Source: Marsupella aquatica
Lineage: Eukaryota > Marchantiophyta
DNA: 64,000 nt
Reading direction: 5' to 3'
Assembly (NCBI GenBank): GCA_973895155.1
Contig: OZ316894.1
Location: 8,928,001 to 8,992,000, forward strand
Shown: positions 22,144-33,356 of the stretch, in pieces
How positions within the stretch are numbered: the stretch's first letter is position 1
Layout: every line of letters begins with the position of its first letter
Notes under the pieces: generated by a model
Databases searched by the model: none
What the model saw: the letters and a program-made list of their open reading frames with translations, nothing else
Told to the model about the DNA's origin: nothing
Position numbers and translations under genes: made by a program

Positions 22144-25100
22144 ATGTCTATGGATGTGCAGAGGCAAATTCGGGAGAACACTCTTGTACCGTCCCGCTCT
22201 TCTTGTCCCTGTTGAAATGCAAATCCGGCCATGCCATGTCATGAGATAAAAATCTCCCCTTCGGTCGTTTACGAGAGTCTCTGGTAGTCGGTTTCGGAAT
22301 CTTGTGTGTTTTGGAATCGCTTTTCACGCATTTTTCTTGAGGAGGTAGACTAGGAATTGCCTGCTTCGCTCGCCTACCTCGTTGTTGTTTGAATATGAAG
22401 TGAGCCCTGCCATTGCGTGTTTTCTCTCTCCATTTTAGGGCTCGGACAAACGCCTACGTTGTGAAAATTCATTACCAAGTTCTGTAATTTTTAGAAGAAG
22501 CTCATCAATTTCGCTGTAAAGCCACACTTTTTGACCATTTGATGCCTTGACAAATGACATTGTTTGCTTTGAACTGATTGGAGAAGCATTTACACGTTTG
22601 TTGGGAAATTCTCCAGGAATTAAATGAGTTTCTGAAGGATCTGAAAGGCTGGGAGCATACAGTCAAGGAGAAGGAGAAGAAACTTCAGAGCCAAGGTCCT
22701 GCGAAGGACAATAAGGTTTTGGTATGCTCTCCATCGGCGCTGAACGCAATGTGAAATCATCTAGTGATTGTATTTCATATTTTCTCAATCCTCGATTTCA
22801 ATGTGGACAGTAAGTTGTGCAGTGATAAGAAGTTCACGGATTGCACGTAACATTTGATGTTGGACTGAAGGGGACTAGCGCTCCACTTCGAAAGCTGCCG
22901 ACTAGCTCTACGCCTGATGGAAAAGACGTCCAACAGACATCTCATAACCAAGTTGAAGTAAAGAAGACACCTGCAAAAGACTCCGAGGGCCGAATCGAGT
23001 CAAAGAAGCAGGTTGGATTGCCCAAAAATTCCGATAAAGCACCTGCGGGCCACACTTACGATCATGTTCGGGACAAATGGGACAAATTCGATGTGGTATG
23101 GACCGTTTCTCCCTTGGCCCCGTCCTTCAATTGCTTGCCTCTCTTGATATGAAAAGTACTACTCAATGTTGATTATGAACTATGACTCCATTGTCGTTGT
23201 CATATAAAGACGCTTGAGATGGTGTACCAATGTTTACATCAACTAAGTACTTGGGTTGTCGAAGTATCTTGTGTCTCAATGTTATTTTGTTCTGTGTCGT
23301 CGCCATTCAGTAGGATGCAGCTCTAAAAGAGTTAGACAATGAAGATGAAGATGTTCAACCAGTGAAGAAAGTGACAAAGAGGGAGATCCGTCCACCCCGT
23401 GGATCGCAGTCCACAAAGAGCGTCGATAAAGTGAGCGAGGGCCGTCGCAAGGCTTCTGCTGCGTCTCCTTCTTTGCCACCTGGGAAAATACTCGGCGGGG
23501 AAACGCAATCGATGGCGGCTACAGGCAAAATTTCTGACTCTTATGGGTTTGACGATGCACCTCCCGACGCAGCTTCTGAGAAAGACCTCGTGAGTGTTTG
23601 TTCTCAACTGAGGAAATCGCTTCAACCCGTTTTCATGCCAACCTTTCTTTCCATGGCATCAGAGATATGGTGCATCTTTCTGTGCTCGTCTTGCAAGATC
23701 GATCTACCTCTTGTTGTGAACAAAGAGCGGTTCTGGCGCATTGTACGTTCGTGACTCTTGACTTTGTGTCCAGGGCAACGATTATTTCAAGGAAGGAAAA
23801 TATGTGCGGGCAATCGACTGCTACTCGCGTAGTATAGCATTGCAACCAACAGCAGTTGCCTATGCAAACAGGGCCATGGCTGCAATCAAAATTAGAAGGT
23901 AGGTGGTGATCTATTAACACTTTCAAGTGAGTGGAGCATTATGAAAGACATTTCGTTCTGTGCCTACCAGTGCGGGATTTTCTGGTTGCTCTTGTCTCTA
24001 AATGAGCTTATACTGGACTGCCCACTCTGTGTTACATTTGATAAAGGCAGGTTCGAGGATGCTGAGCTGGACTGTACAGAGGCTATTGCTCTTGATGATC
24101 GCTACACGAAGGCATATGCGAGACGTGGCACTGCAAGAAGGGAGCTTAAAAAATATCCTTCTGCTGCTGAAGGTCCGTGCCAATTTGGAGAACTTATGTC
24201 TTGGAAAGTGCTTGATCTGTAGTATTTTGTGAAGGCTAGAACAAGTAGTTGACTTACTTCTACACATCAATCCAGTCGTCCCGTGAACAAGAGATCCTTG
24301 GTTTTGTGATGCAAATCTCACCATTATATGTCACTTCAAATTTTATTGCTGTAGATTTTGAATTTGCGCTACGATTGGAGCCTGACAACAAAGAATTGAA
24401 AAAGCAATATACAGAAGTAGAGGAGCTTTACCAAAAGGTTGTTCACCAACTCTATTGAAGACTTTTAAATTTGATGCAGTCTATCTTCTAGAGATGCAAG
24501 GGACGTTCATGGTGCCTGTCACCTCTTTGTTCAATTTTTGACCTGATTTCGTTGTCGCAATCGCAACTTTGTGAAACGTGACTACCCTATTCTAGTGTGG
24601 TTTGGCTATTTCAGTTCAAGATCTTAGTGCGTGCCGCTCTTTTGATATTTGCAGGAAAGAGGAGGAAAATCGCCCCAGCAGAGAAGCCCTTTTGCTGTTA
24701 AAGAAATGGGGGAAAACTTTCCTCCGAAACAGAAACTAAATCCTGAAAAGCCTACAGTTGGTTTTGTTGATCAGCCTAAAAGTCCATCAACACCTGTTGA
24801 AGTAGTCACAGATGCTGTCACAGAAATTATTCCTAAGGAACAAGCACACTTACTGAGCACTGAAAACAAACCAAGGGAACCTCTAAATGAACTTCCGAAG
24901 GAACCTCCGGAGACTAGAGACTTGACCATTGGAAGAGATGCAGTCCCTGCTACAGTCCCCATCGTCCCGGTTGCCCAGAGGCAGGCAAGTGACATGTCTA
25001 GTGTTCATCAGTCATTTCAAAAACGCTGCTTGTCGGTCTTGATATTTGCGGTGTTAGTTTTGCTGTAATTGTCTTGAATTCATTAGGGCGTCGGAATTCA

Positions 25101-26076
25101 ATTGAGCTGTGGCTTCTTTTCTCAGGGACTTTTTGTATCACTTTCTCCAAGGTAATGGATAACGCTTATGATGCAGGCAAGAGTCAGAGACAGGAAAATG
25201 GCAGAAGTGGTTGCGGCGACACAGGCTGCTGCTGCACGCGCAGCGGCGAGTGCTATGGCAGCTGTGTCACGCAACATTGTTGCTCCTAGGTCATCCTACG
25301 AATTTGAGTTGACGTGGAAAGGGTTTGAGGGGAACAAAGGCTCACAAGTCCGACTTCTTAAGGTGCGCAGCGTTGTAAAGTCCAGTCAAATAGCTGTCAC
25401 ATACACCAGACAGATTTCGCGAATAGGGTTATAAGAATTTTGAAGAAGCATTTCTGCCTGGCAAGATCTCTGGTAGAAATGTGTTACTAATCTTCTTTAT
25501 CTTGGATTGTTCTCCAATTGTAGATCATGGATCCTGTGTCCTTGCCGAAAGTGTTCAAAGATTCCCTAGGTGCTCCTCTGCTTTTGGAAATCATTCAAAG
25601 CCTCGAGCTTCTATTTCCGTAAGTCTTGCCGGAGTGCCCAGCGTTATGCTGTAGTTTGTGGTCACTTTCCTTCAGCTTTGTGTGAATGCTAAAACACTTC
25701 TTAATACTGTGTTTCATATTGTAAGCCTGCAATATGTATGCTCTCATTGGAGTTCGTATAATCATGCAGAGAGGATGCAGAGTTAGCCGTACAGATCCTT
25801 GAGAACCTTACAAAGGTTGGCAGGTTCAATATGACAGTCATGTTCCTGACATCGAAAGACAAGATAGGTATTTTTGACATCCCTCTCTTGTGAATGTTCC
25901 CAGATTGATTGGCACTTCAGCTTTCTGTTTTATAGCCTCTCCATTGGGTCGGCTAAGTTCTATTGCTACCCTGTCTAACAGGTATGGTACATCTATGGGA
26001 CGAAGTTTTTACAAAGTCACCTCAGGAACTCCAGACACGACTACAAGATTTGCGCTCTGCGTATCGGCTTCTGTAA
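22144..26076 (+). CDS. RPAP3: RPAP3/SPAG1-like TPR protein, R2TP-type co-chaperone (12 exons)
   Basis: Exons: 22144-22185, 22617-22721, 22871-23095, 23314-23589, 23774-23898, 24051-24172, 24355-24437, 24655-24984, 25177-25362, 25524-25618, 25770-25867, 25982-26076; about 593 residues and all phases agree. Residues about 15-40 match the RPAP3 N-terminus (ELNEFLKDLKGWE). Residues about 217-326 form three TPR units (GNDYFKEGKYVRAIDCYSRS, YANRAMAAIKIRRFEDAELD, AYARRGTARRELKKYPSAAE), which bind HSP90/HSP70 tails. A low-complexity linker follows. The end is the RPAP3 C-terminal domain (YEFELTWKGF to VHLWDEVFTKS), which binds the RUVBL1/2 ring. The family assembles RNA polymerases, snoRNPs and PIKK kinases. 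Intron 8 is GC-AG. Exon 1 is the least certain. Confidence 0.88.
24985..25176 (+). other. GC-AG intron of the RPAP3-like gene (intron 8)
   Basis: The donor is CAG|GCAAGT, the strict consensus of GC-type U2 introns, and the acceptor is TGCAG|GC. Only this donor keeps frame: exon 8 (330 nt) ends in phase 0 and exon 9 starts with GCA AGA GTC. The nearby GTGACA donor would shift the frame. Confidence 0.75.
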
Positions 26077-27718
26077 AATTTATATCAGTTGTGTAATCGT
26101 TGGAAGTTGGCACCAGTGTAAAGTGTGACGAAATACTGGGTTGTGATGTCTAGTGAATATGAAAGTCATTTGAATGCAAGCTGGCCTCGGTTTCCTGCCC
26201 ACGTGCGCTGAGCTCAGGATGGCCACAAATAGCCGACTCACTACATTACACTATAGAGCACCGTTCTTTTGCAGCGTATTTAAATAGACCCCTTGCACAT
26301 TTTCTGTTAATTTATTTTCAAGTCCTTGAGAGTAAGTCTACTTGCAAAGTCTGGCCATTTTTGATCATAACAGAGCTATGAAGCCAATTGTAAGGCACTT
26401 TGTGAAATTTGGGCTAACTTCGGCTTAAGATTAAAGAAATCAATCGAGTGTTTTAATAAGGATTCAGTTCCGCAGTTATAATTGCCAATGTCTAATGTTA
26501 CACAAGGGAGGGTTGAGAAATACCTGGAATCGCGTTTCCCAGGCCATATCAATCGACTATCACAGGATCAAATTACACAACCACTGACCTCATGAAGTGC
26601 ATGAACGGCTGGGAATTGGATGAATTTCAATCAAGCCTTAGGAATGAGCACTAATTCTGTTTGTCGTTTTAGTCAAACTTGACTTCAGAACAACACATGT
26701 GGGACTTCCTACGAAGACGATCTTAGTTGATGGATCATGAACAAGGCTTGTAACCCTCTGGACCTAGACTTGGCACATTAACTCGGTTGATTGTTGATGA
26801 GAGCTCAGTAAGAAACCTGTACCTGGAGCGAAAAATGAGGATCCTTTGTCCATTGAAGTGCGAGACTTGATTCTAAGGTGCTCAAACTGCTCCCTAGTTG
26901 CAACGCATTACGGTACATGAGCGGCCTATTTTCAATTCTAATGTACACAATTTAAAGAGGAGTTGAAACCCCAGTGAGTCTTATTGCAGTTTGCGCTTAG
27001 AAGCCTGGCATATCTGGTTGAAATGCAGTGAGCTGGCCTCCACACATCTTTCATTCAGATCAGATATGTGGTACCTTCTGCTCAACTTCGCAGAATCTGA
27101 ATCTTGTGTGACAAATATTTTGTTGTTCTATGACTACTCCGAGTAAGTCTTGGGAACAGATTGGTCAACAAGACTGCGTAGTTGGTGTTGATCCAGTTCA
27201 TCTTGCAAGCCCTGCTTCTGTTAGGTGGCCATGAAACGAGTCTGAAAAGATCAAAGCTCGCCCACAAGACTTGATGGGCTCTGAAGAACAAGAATGTCGT
27301 GGTAGCGAGCTATTTCTGACAAATTTATGGGCAGAACTCTGTTCAAATGTTGTCAAGCTGGTTCTGGGATCCGTGCTCTTTTTGAATTAATTGTACTGTC
27401 TTGATGCAGATTCTGAGCACTCAGATTCTCACTTCCAAAAGACTTTTGAGCACAACATTTCTCCATGCCTTGTGCTATGCAACCAAATTGGCTGTTAGTG
27501 GGCTAGTTAGAAGCAGCTTGGAAAGATGTTCCCTATGAGCCTAATATTGTCAACTTTCACCAACTACGAAGAGGGTACCTGAGGGTAAATTTCGTACAAA
27601 TTGTGAAAATATACTGGGCATTTTTTCAAATCCCGGTGGTCCATACAGGCTTCTTAATCATTTTCTCTGCTGGACAGTAATATTTGATATTAACAACCCT
27701 TCCACCTCTCAACATCAA
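26077..27718. other. Intergenic stretch between RPAP3 and tRNA-Asp
   Basis: I see no coding signal, repeat family or RNA gene. The first 300 bp probably hold the RPAP3 3' UTR. Confidence 0.6.
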
Positions 27719-27790
27719 GTCGTTGTAGTATAGTGGTAAGTATTCCCGCCTGTCACGCGGGTGACCCGGGTTCGATCCCCGGCAGCGGCG
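27719..27790 (+). tRNA. tRNA-Asp (anticodon GUC)
   Basis: 72 bases that fold as a full cloverleaf without an intron. The acceptor stem GTCGTTG pairs with CAGCGGC, with discriminator G as in eukaryotic tRNA-Asp. The D arm has AGTATAGTGGTAAGTA (A box), the anticodon loop has CTGTCAC with GTC, and the T arm has GGGTTCGATCCCC (B box). CAAC precedes it at about 27709 and T runs follow (TTTT at about 27812 and TTTTT at about 27836), typical of plant RNA polymerase III genes. No CCA is encoded. Confidence 0.96.
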
Positions 27791-27904
27791 CAGAGCCGTT
27801 CAATCGGTGCTATTTTGTTGGCTTTGACTGTAACACTTTTTGATCACAATGGCAATTTTGGCTGTGCCATCCGCTGACTCGAAGTTTGAATGAAGTGAGG
27901 AGAA

Positions 27905-28330
27905 TGTGAGAAGGCACTCCCATCATCACAGCTGCAAAACAGTTCTAAACGATTCTGGTTTCACTAATAGAGGAGACTTCAGCCATCACTTTGCCACAAC
28001 TCAATTCGAACTTGGAGTAAAGCTGAGAAGAATTTGACGATGCACTCGCATCTCAGGCACTCCCATCATCACAGCTGCAAGACGATTCTGGTTGTCACTA
28101 ACAGAGGAGAATTCAGCAGTTACTTTGAAGATGCAATTTCGAATGCACAACCTTCTACAGGTTGGCTGAAAGCTGATTTCCGCACAATGATCCATTGAAA
28201 TTGTTATGAGATCCGCCTCAGGCATTCCCATCATCACAGCTGCGAGACAATTCTGATTGTCACTAACAGAGGAGACTTCATTCAGACTTTACTTCGAAGA
28301 TACAATTCCGAACCCAAAACCTTAGAAGCT
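27905..28330. repeat. Tandem repeat, three imperfect units of about 150-165 bp
   Basis: Each unit contains 'CCCATCATCACAGCTGC', then 'GA.TTCTG.TTGTCACTAACAGAGGAGA.TTCA' and 'ACTTTGAAGAT.CAATT.CGAA'. Copies start near 27912, 28056 and 28219. The array begins about 115 bp after the tRNA. Confidence 0.85.
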
Positions 28331-31300
28331 TGGCTGAAAGCTGTAATAGTCTATTTTGCCAACTGACTCCCACTGAAATTGTCATGAGTTATTTTGACTT
28401 GACTCTGACATGAGGCACCCAGAGCTTCTAGTCACTGCAGCTGACCATGATCGATCGAAACTGCACATATACAAAGAGAGAAAACTATCTACGAGATCTT
28501 CCGAGATTTATACCCTGCTCCTTTGACCTGGCATGCATCCACTAGGGCAGGAAATTCCCAATGAAACCACAGTTTAATTGTCTCTGTAAAATCACTGAAG
28601 ACTACAGTTCCTTTTCAAACCCTAAGCCCCATCTCTCATCTAAGGAATCATTCCTTGAAAAACTTCTCAGAGTGAAGAAAACTTTGAGACCTGGCAAGCT
28701 GTTGGGCAGGTAAAACCAAGGTGCACTCATGTCCACTCCTATATGGATTGAATCAATTAATCCTCGAGCTTGATATAGTAATACCCCAGAATGCCTTACT
28801 TGTTGCAAGTTATGTCTGGTGGTTACGAGTCAAAACATCAGCTTTCTGAAGTGAGATCTCACTTTGGGCACCATAGTAATTCCGTACGCCGGGCAGCAGC
28901 AACCGTCTGGCCATGCAGACGTGATCAGTCGTGGCCACAACAAGTATGCATTGCTCCAAATGATTAGAGTTTCCTCTCCGTCTTAATGAGACGATTCACT
29001 GTTTGAAATACATATCTACAGTAATTTCTTTCAGAATCTCACACCAAACGTGATGTGATAAGCGAAATGAACAATCATGAGTGTCAGAATGCTCAGTCAC
29101 GTTCCTCTCCTAGTTTTGTTCCCTTCAGAGGTCACAATAACCATCCTCGTTAGTCGTTTCTCCACTAGGACCACTACCATAGTGTCCAGGAAAACAAACA
29201 CACCCTCACATCCTCACTCCCTCAGGCCTCACCTGTTGGAGCAGGTACCTGCAATAAAAGCAGTTCGATCAAATAAAACAGTACTCTTCGACAGCCTTCG
29301 GGTTCACGAATGAGTGAATATCGCAAATAGAATGATGCCTCCTCGAGCAGAATCTGCTAGAGTCGCACATGAGTCGAAGGACAGGGGCGAAAGGCAAGGG
29401 AAAGAGGAATCTACAGTGTGGAAAATTAATTAAGAGCAACAACGAGCAGTCCTGGAGCTTATCGTGGGTATCAGGATACCATCGTATCCCCTGTCTCCGT
29501 CCTACAATCTCTCATCGGATCCTCATTCTAGTGCAAAACATTCCCACAGAATCGCACATAACCACCATAGCCGTCCGGACCGAGTAACAAAACATCAGCT
29601 GCTACTAAAGGACTCAGGAGCACAGCTTGTGACAGGCCTTCCAAGCAACTCTGTCCTACAGAGTACTGTACTTGTTGTGCGCTCGGTCTTGAGGGGAAAC
29701 ACGGGCTTGACAGACGATCTCATGAATCCCGGCATGCGGGCACTGTGGGTACACTCGACTGCGCAGGTCTACTGTAGGTCTCCATTTCACGAGGCTTCTC
29801 ATGTTTATTCAGTTTACTCAAAATGGGATCTCCAATTCTCCCTACATTTGAACTCAGACGGGATACATCAATGTTGTCTGGACGAAATCGGTTTTTCTTA
29901 TGCTGAATTTATGTCATCTCAGTGACAAAAAAATGTCGTCCATTTCGATAGAGTTTTTATGGACGAAACAAACTGAGAGAGAGATCTCATCACAGCTCTC
30001 ATTTTACAGTATAGAGGGCTGAAGACACAGAAAATTCAAATGTCAATTTGCTCCTTCAGAAAGTGAAGGTTTATCGAGCACCTTCGTACGTCGACACCAA
30101 TCGTCACCAGGCCAGCAAAGTACACAGAAAAATTCCATCCTGATGTACATTTTCACAAGCAACAAGATCAGTACTGTACTCTTCTCAACTTGGCATTTGC
30201 TTCGGTTAGTCTTGTACTAGAATAATAGCAAAGTAATGAAAATCTGTGCTGGAAGGCGAATGGTATAACCAGAAATTGAAGCCCCTATGGACCACCATGT
30301 TTGACAATATGCTCCAGTGTAACATATTTTGGTGATCCATGGGAGTTTTCTGTAAGTTAATTAGAGAAGGAGAAGACAAAGAGGCACTCATGTTTCATAT
30401 TAACACAATGAAAATTCATCTAAAACATTTACCCTCCACATTCCATGATGAATAACTCAACCAAAATGGCCAAAATTCACTCTCACTTTGATGGAAGTCT
30501 AGCTTACCTACTCCTCTAACACATCCTCAAAACTAAAAAGTTTGGAATTTATGAGCATCAAGTTATTACAATTAAACTCAAATTTTGGAAAATGTGGTCC
30601 ATGGGGGTTTCAAAAGACAAACGTGGTCCATGGGAGCATCATTTTTGGTACAACCAATACCTGATTACCAGCTATAAACACTATCCTGACTATGCTTTCC
30701 TTGAAGGTAAACAGATTATCTGTTCCAGATGAGTAGGACAAAATTTAGCAAAAAAAATTACCTTCTTCGTTCTTGTTATCTTTGCCTCCATCCTTATTTT
30801 CTGCATTTGTCCTTTTTGTAGTTCTTTTGTTTGCTCTTCATTGTACTTTATTTGGCCCTTTCTATGTACCGTATTTTTCTTGTTATATATAACAGAGCAA
30901 AAGAACCAAAATGCCCTACCGGGAGAGAGGGTTCCAAAGGCAAACAACCCAATAAAGGGGGAAGGGATAGGATTTTCCCTCTTCCCTAGCCTTTAGCTCA
31001 CTTGTTATGCACTTTTAGTTATTTCATCTTTGCCCCCATCCTTGTTTTGCACTTTCAGTTATCCCTTCAGGGTAAGAGTCTAGAGGCTACACTCTAGACA
31101 GCCCTTAAGAGTAGGTTTCTATTATGCTCTTGGGGGTTTCACTTCCACAAAAATGACACATCACGTGATGAAGATATGGGTACTTTTATTGGTTCTAAAA
31201 AATAACTTAAGAACTTTATGGGGAGAACATTAGGGCCTTTAAAATCCAAGGTTGAGACTTATCAGAACATTACTGTAAATTTAATCAAAATTTTGGAGTA

Positions 31301-32761
31301 ATTCCAAAAATATTTCAACTTTATGGGGGGTTGATTTTTTTCTTCTTCATTTTAGTGGGACCAAGGCCTAAAAATGTTGCAGGTAACATTGGAGAAGGGT
31401 TTTAGGATGAGGCAACTAGTAATTATGACACCCAACACAATTTAAATGCAAAGTTCCTGAAAGAGTGGGCTGGAAAAGCATGCAGCTTGTTTTAAGGAAA
31501 TGGGAAAAAATATATATGGGAGTCAGATAATAGTGGTGGAGACTAGGTTCTTCATTGAATTATCACAGTCCGAGGCTGTGAGTGTAGTGTCTCTAGTCAA
31601 ATCCCTCTTTGTGACTCTCCAATAGGTATGCGTTGTATGTGGAGCTTCAATTACTAAGGTCTTTCGTTGCTGCTGAGTAGGATTTTTGATCCTAGTTTTC
31701 TGTTGCGGGAAACTCTTGAGCTTTTGGCTTTTTGTCTTCCTGGGTTTTCTTCTTGCTTGGTTCCCTTTATTGGGTCTCTTAGTTTTGGGGTGCACATGTC
31801 TCCCCATTTGACTCCTTTTGAATTTTAATTGGTAATGTGATGCTCTCAATGGTCACTCCTTTGAGAAGGGATGAATGAGGTTGAGTCTGCAAATTGTACA
31901 CTACTTTACATTTTTACCACCTTCTTTAGTGTCAATGGCACTTGAGAGGGCTCAGACATTCACATTCCTTCCTAGAGCCAAGGTTGTGGGTTTTAGGATT
32001 TCTAGACAGATTCCACTTTGTGACTCCTCTACAATTTACTCTTGAGCTCCACTAGACTTTAAGGTCAATTCTCTGCCCAATCAGGTGTTAGTCTTCTAGG
32101 CCACTTAAGGGGATCTTTGGTTTTTTTGTTCCTTTTTGGTTGTGGGGGCTCATTGGCTTGTTGGGCCTCTTCCAGTCTCCTTGGGTTGCTTTGCCTATGG
32201 GGTCCTGTCTTTGGGTTTGGCGTTTTTATTCTTATGCGATGTAATACAAACAGTGTACTGTCCTTTACATCTCTGTGTCATTGGAGTCTTCTAGGGAAGA
32301 ATGTAAAGCCAGTCCAAGCCGAGTGAGTACAGGCCTTGCTATCAATTCACGCCCCATGTAAAAGAAACAAAAGGCCTCATTGGCATTTTTGTAATATTAT
32401 TACAGAAGTCGTGTCAAGAATTGTTACAATGAAGGTACATAATTACATATCACTTCTAAGTTGTTGGCATTTATTATTACTTTGACATGTGGCATTAATT
32501 TCATTATTTCCAGGACAGAGCTCGCCCTTGCTTTGCCATTAAGATATCAGTATCTTTAATTAAAAAGACTATTATTGATCTAAATGACCGTTTTCATTTC
32601 CCTTCTAGTCGCTTAGTTACTTTGCTACTCGACAAATAACTACAGTAAGTCTGCTCCAGGATGATCCTTCTTTATTCGTCACTCTCTACTCAACAAAATA
32701 ACGAAGTTTCTTCCAATTTGAGCCTGCTATAATCTTCACTGTCATGATTCCAGAGTTCCAT

Positions 32762-33030
32762 GCATAAGTACGGTAGATTGAATTGTACTGGAGCTACAAA
32801 TAGCGTTAGACTCAACCTCAGCCTATTCTCAACGTAGTTGTTTTGGAGCTCTAGAGATCTCTACAGATCGACTGACAGAGAATTCTTCCCGGAATTCTTT
32901 GAATGTCCTCAAAGTCTCTGTCAGGTTGGAGCTACAATCTATGCAGAAGTACCGTAGATTGAATTGTACTGGAGCTACAAATTGGAGTTAGACTCAAACT
33001 CAGTCTCTTTTAAACGTAGTTTTTTGGAGC
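32762..33030. repeat. Direct repeat of about 90 bp upstream of the pectinesterase gene
   Basis: 'GTAGATTGAATTGTACTGGA' followed by 'GCTACAAAT' and, about 45 bp on, 'AACGTAGTT.TTTTGGAGCT' occurs at about 32771-32850 and 32950-33030. The copies lie 300-600 bp before the start codon, so they may be part of the promoter. Confidence 0.8.
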
Positions 33031-33356
33031 TGTAAAGGTCTGAGAGACTGAAGAATGATGAATTCTAGTTTCTGTCGATCTAGACGTCCCAATCCCCCAT
33101 TCCTGGACTTGCTTGTCTTTCTGGAGGACTCAATCGCGCCATAGGTCCGTCATACAGATCGGCTGACTTGATTGGAACATTGCAATGGAGTTGACGGAGT
33201 CCGATGATCGTTCCATTTGTTCATCGGCAAAGTTGATGGTTTTTGCTTAGAAAAACGCACCTTCTTTAGTTAAACACTGTAGGAGAGCGGCTGAGTCGTC
33301 TCAGCGTCATTCTGGTTGACACAGCTAGACATAGACTTGACAACCATATAGAAATC

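Larger units (their letters stand above)
27791..33356. other. Intergenic stretch between tRNA-Asp and the pectinesterase gene
   Basis: No gene could be supported. It holds three tandem copies of a 150-165 bp unit (27905-28330) and a duplicated block of about 90 bp (32762-33030). The AT-rich middle (30000-32400) includes short frames without recognisable motifs. The longest frame (29464-29925, 153 codons) has low complexity, no introns and no family motif. Confidence 0.6.

Noticed and set aside
21455-22249. Several short frames upstream of RPAP3
   Set aside because: They are driven by CT and CTA microsatellites in the presumed promoter and 5' leader.
24985-24992. GT donor at GTGACA for RPAP3 exon 8
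   Set aside because: It shifts the frame into exon 9; only the GC donor four bases upstream keeps it.
29464-29925. Plus-strand frame of 153 codons
   Set aside because: No recognisable family motif, no splice partners, and composition like the surrounding intergenic DNA.
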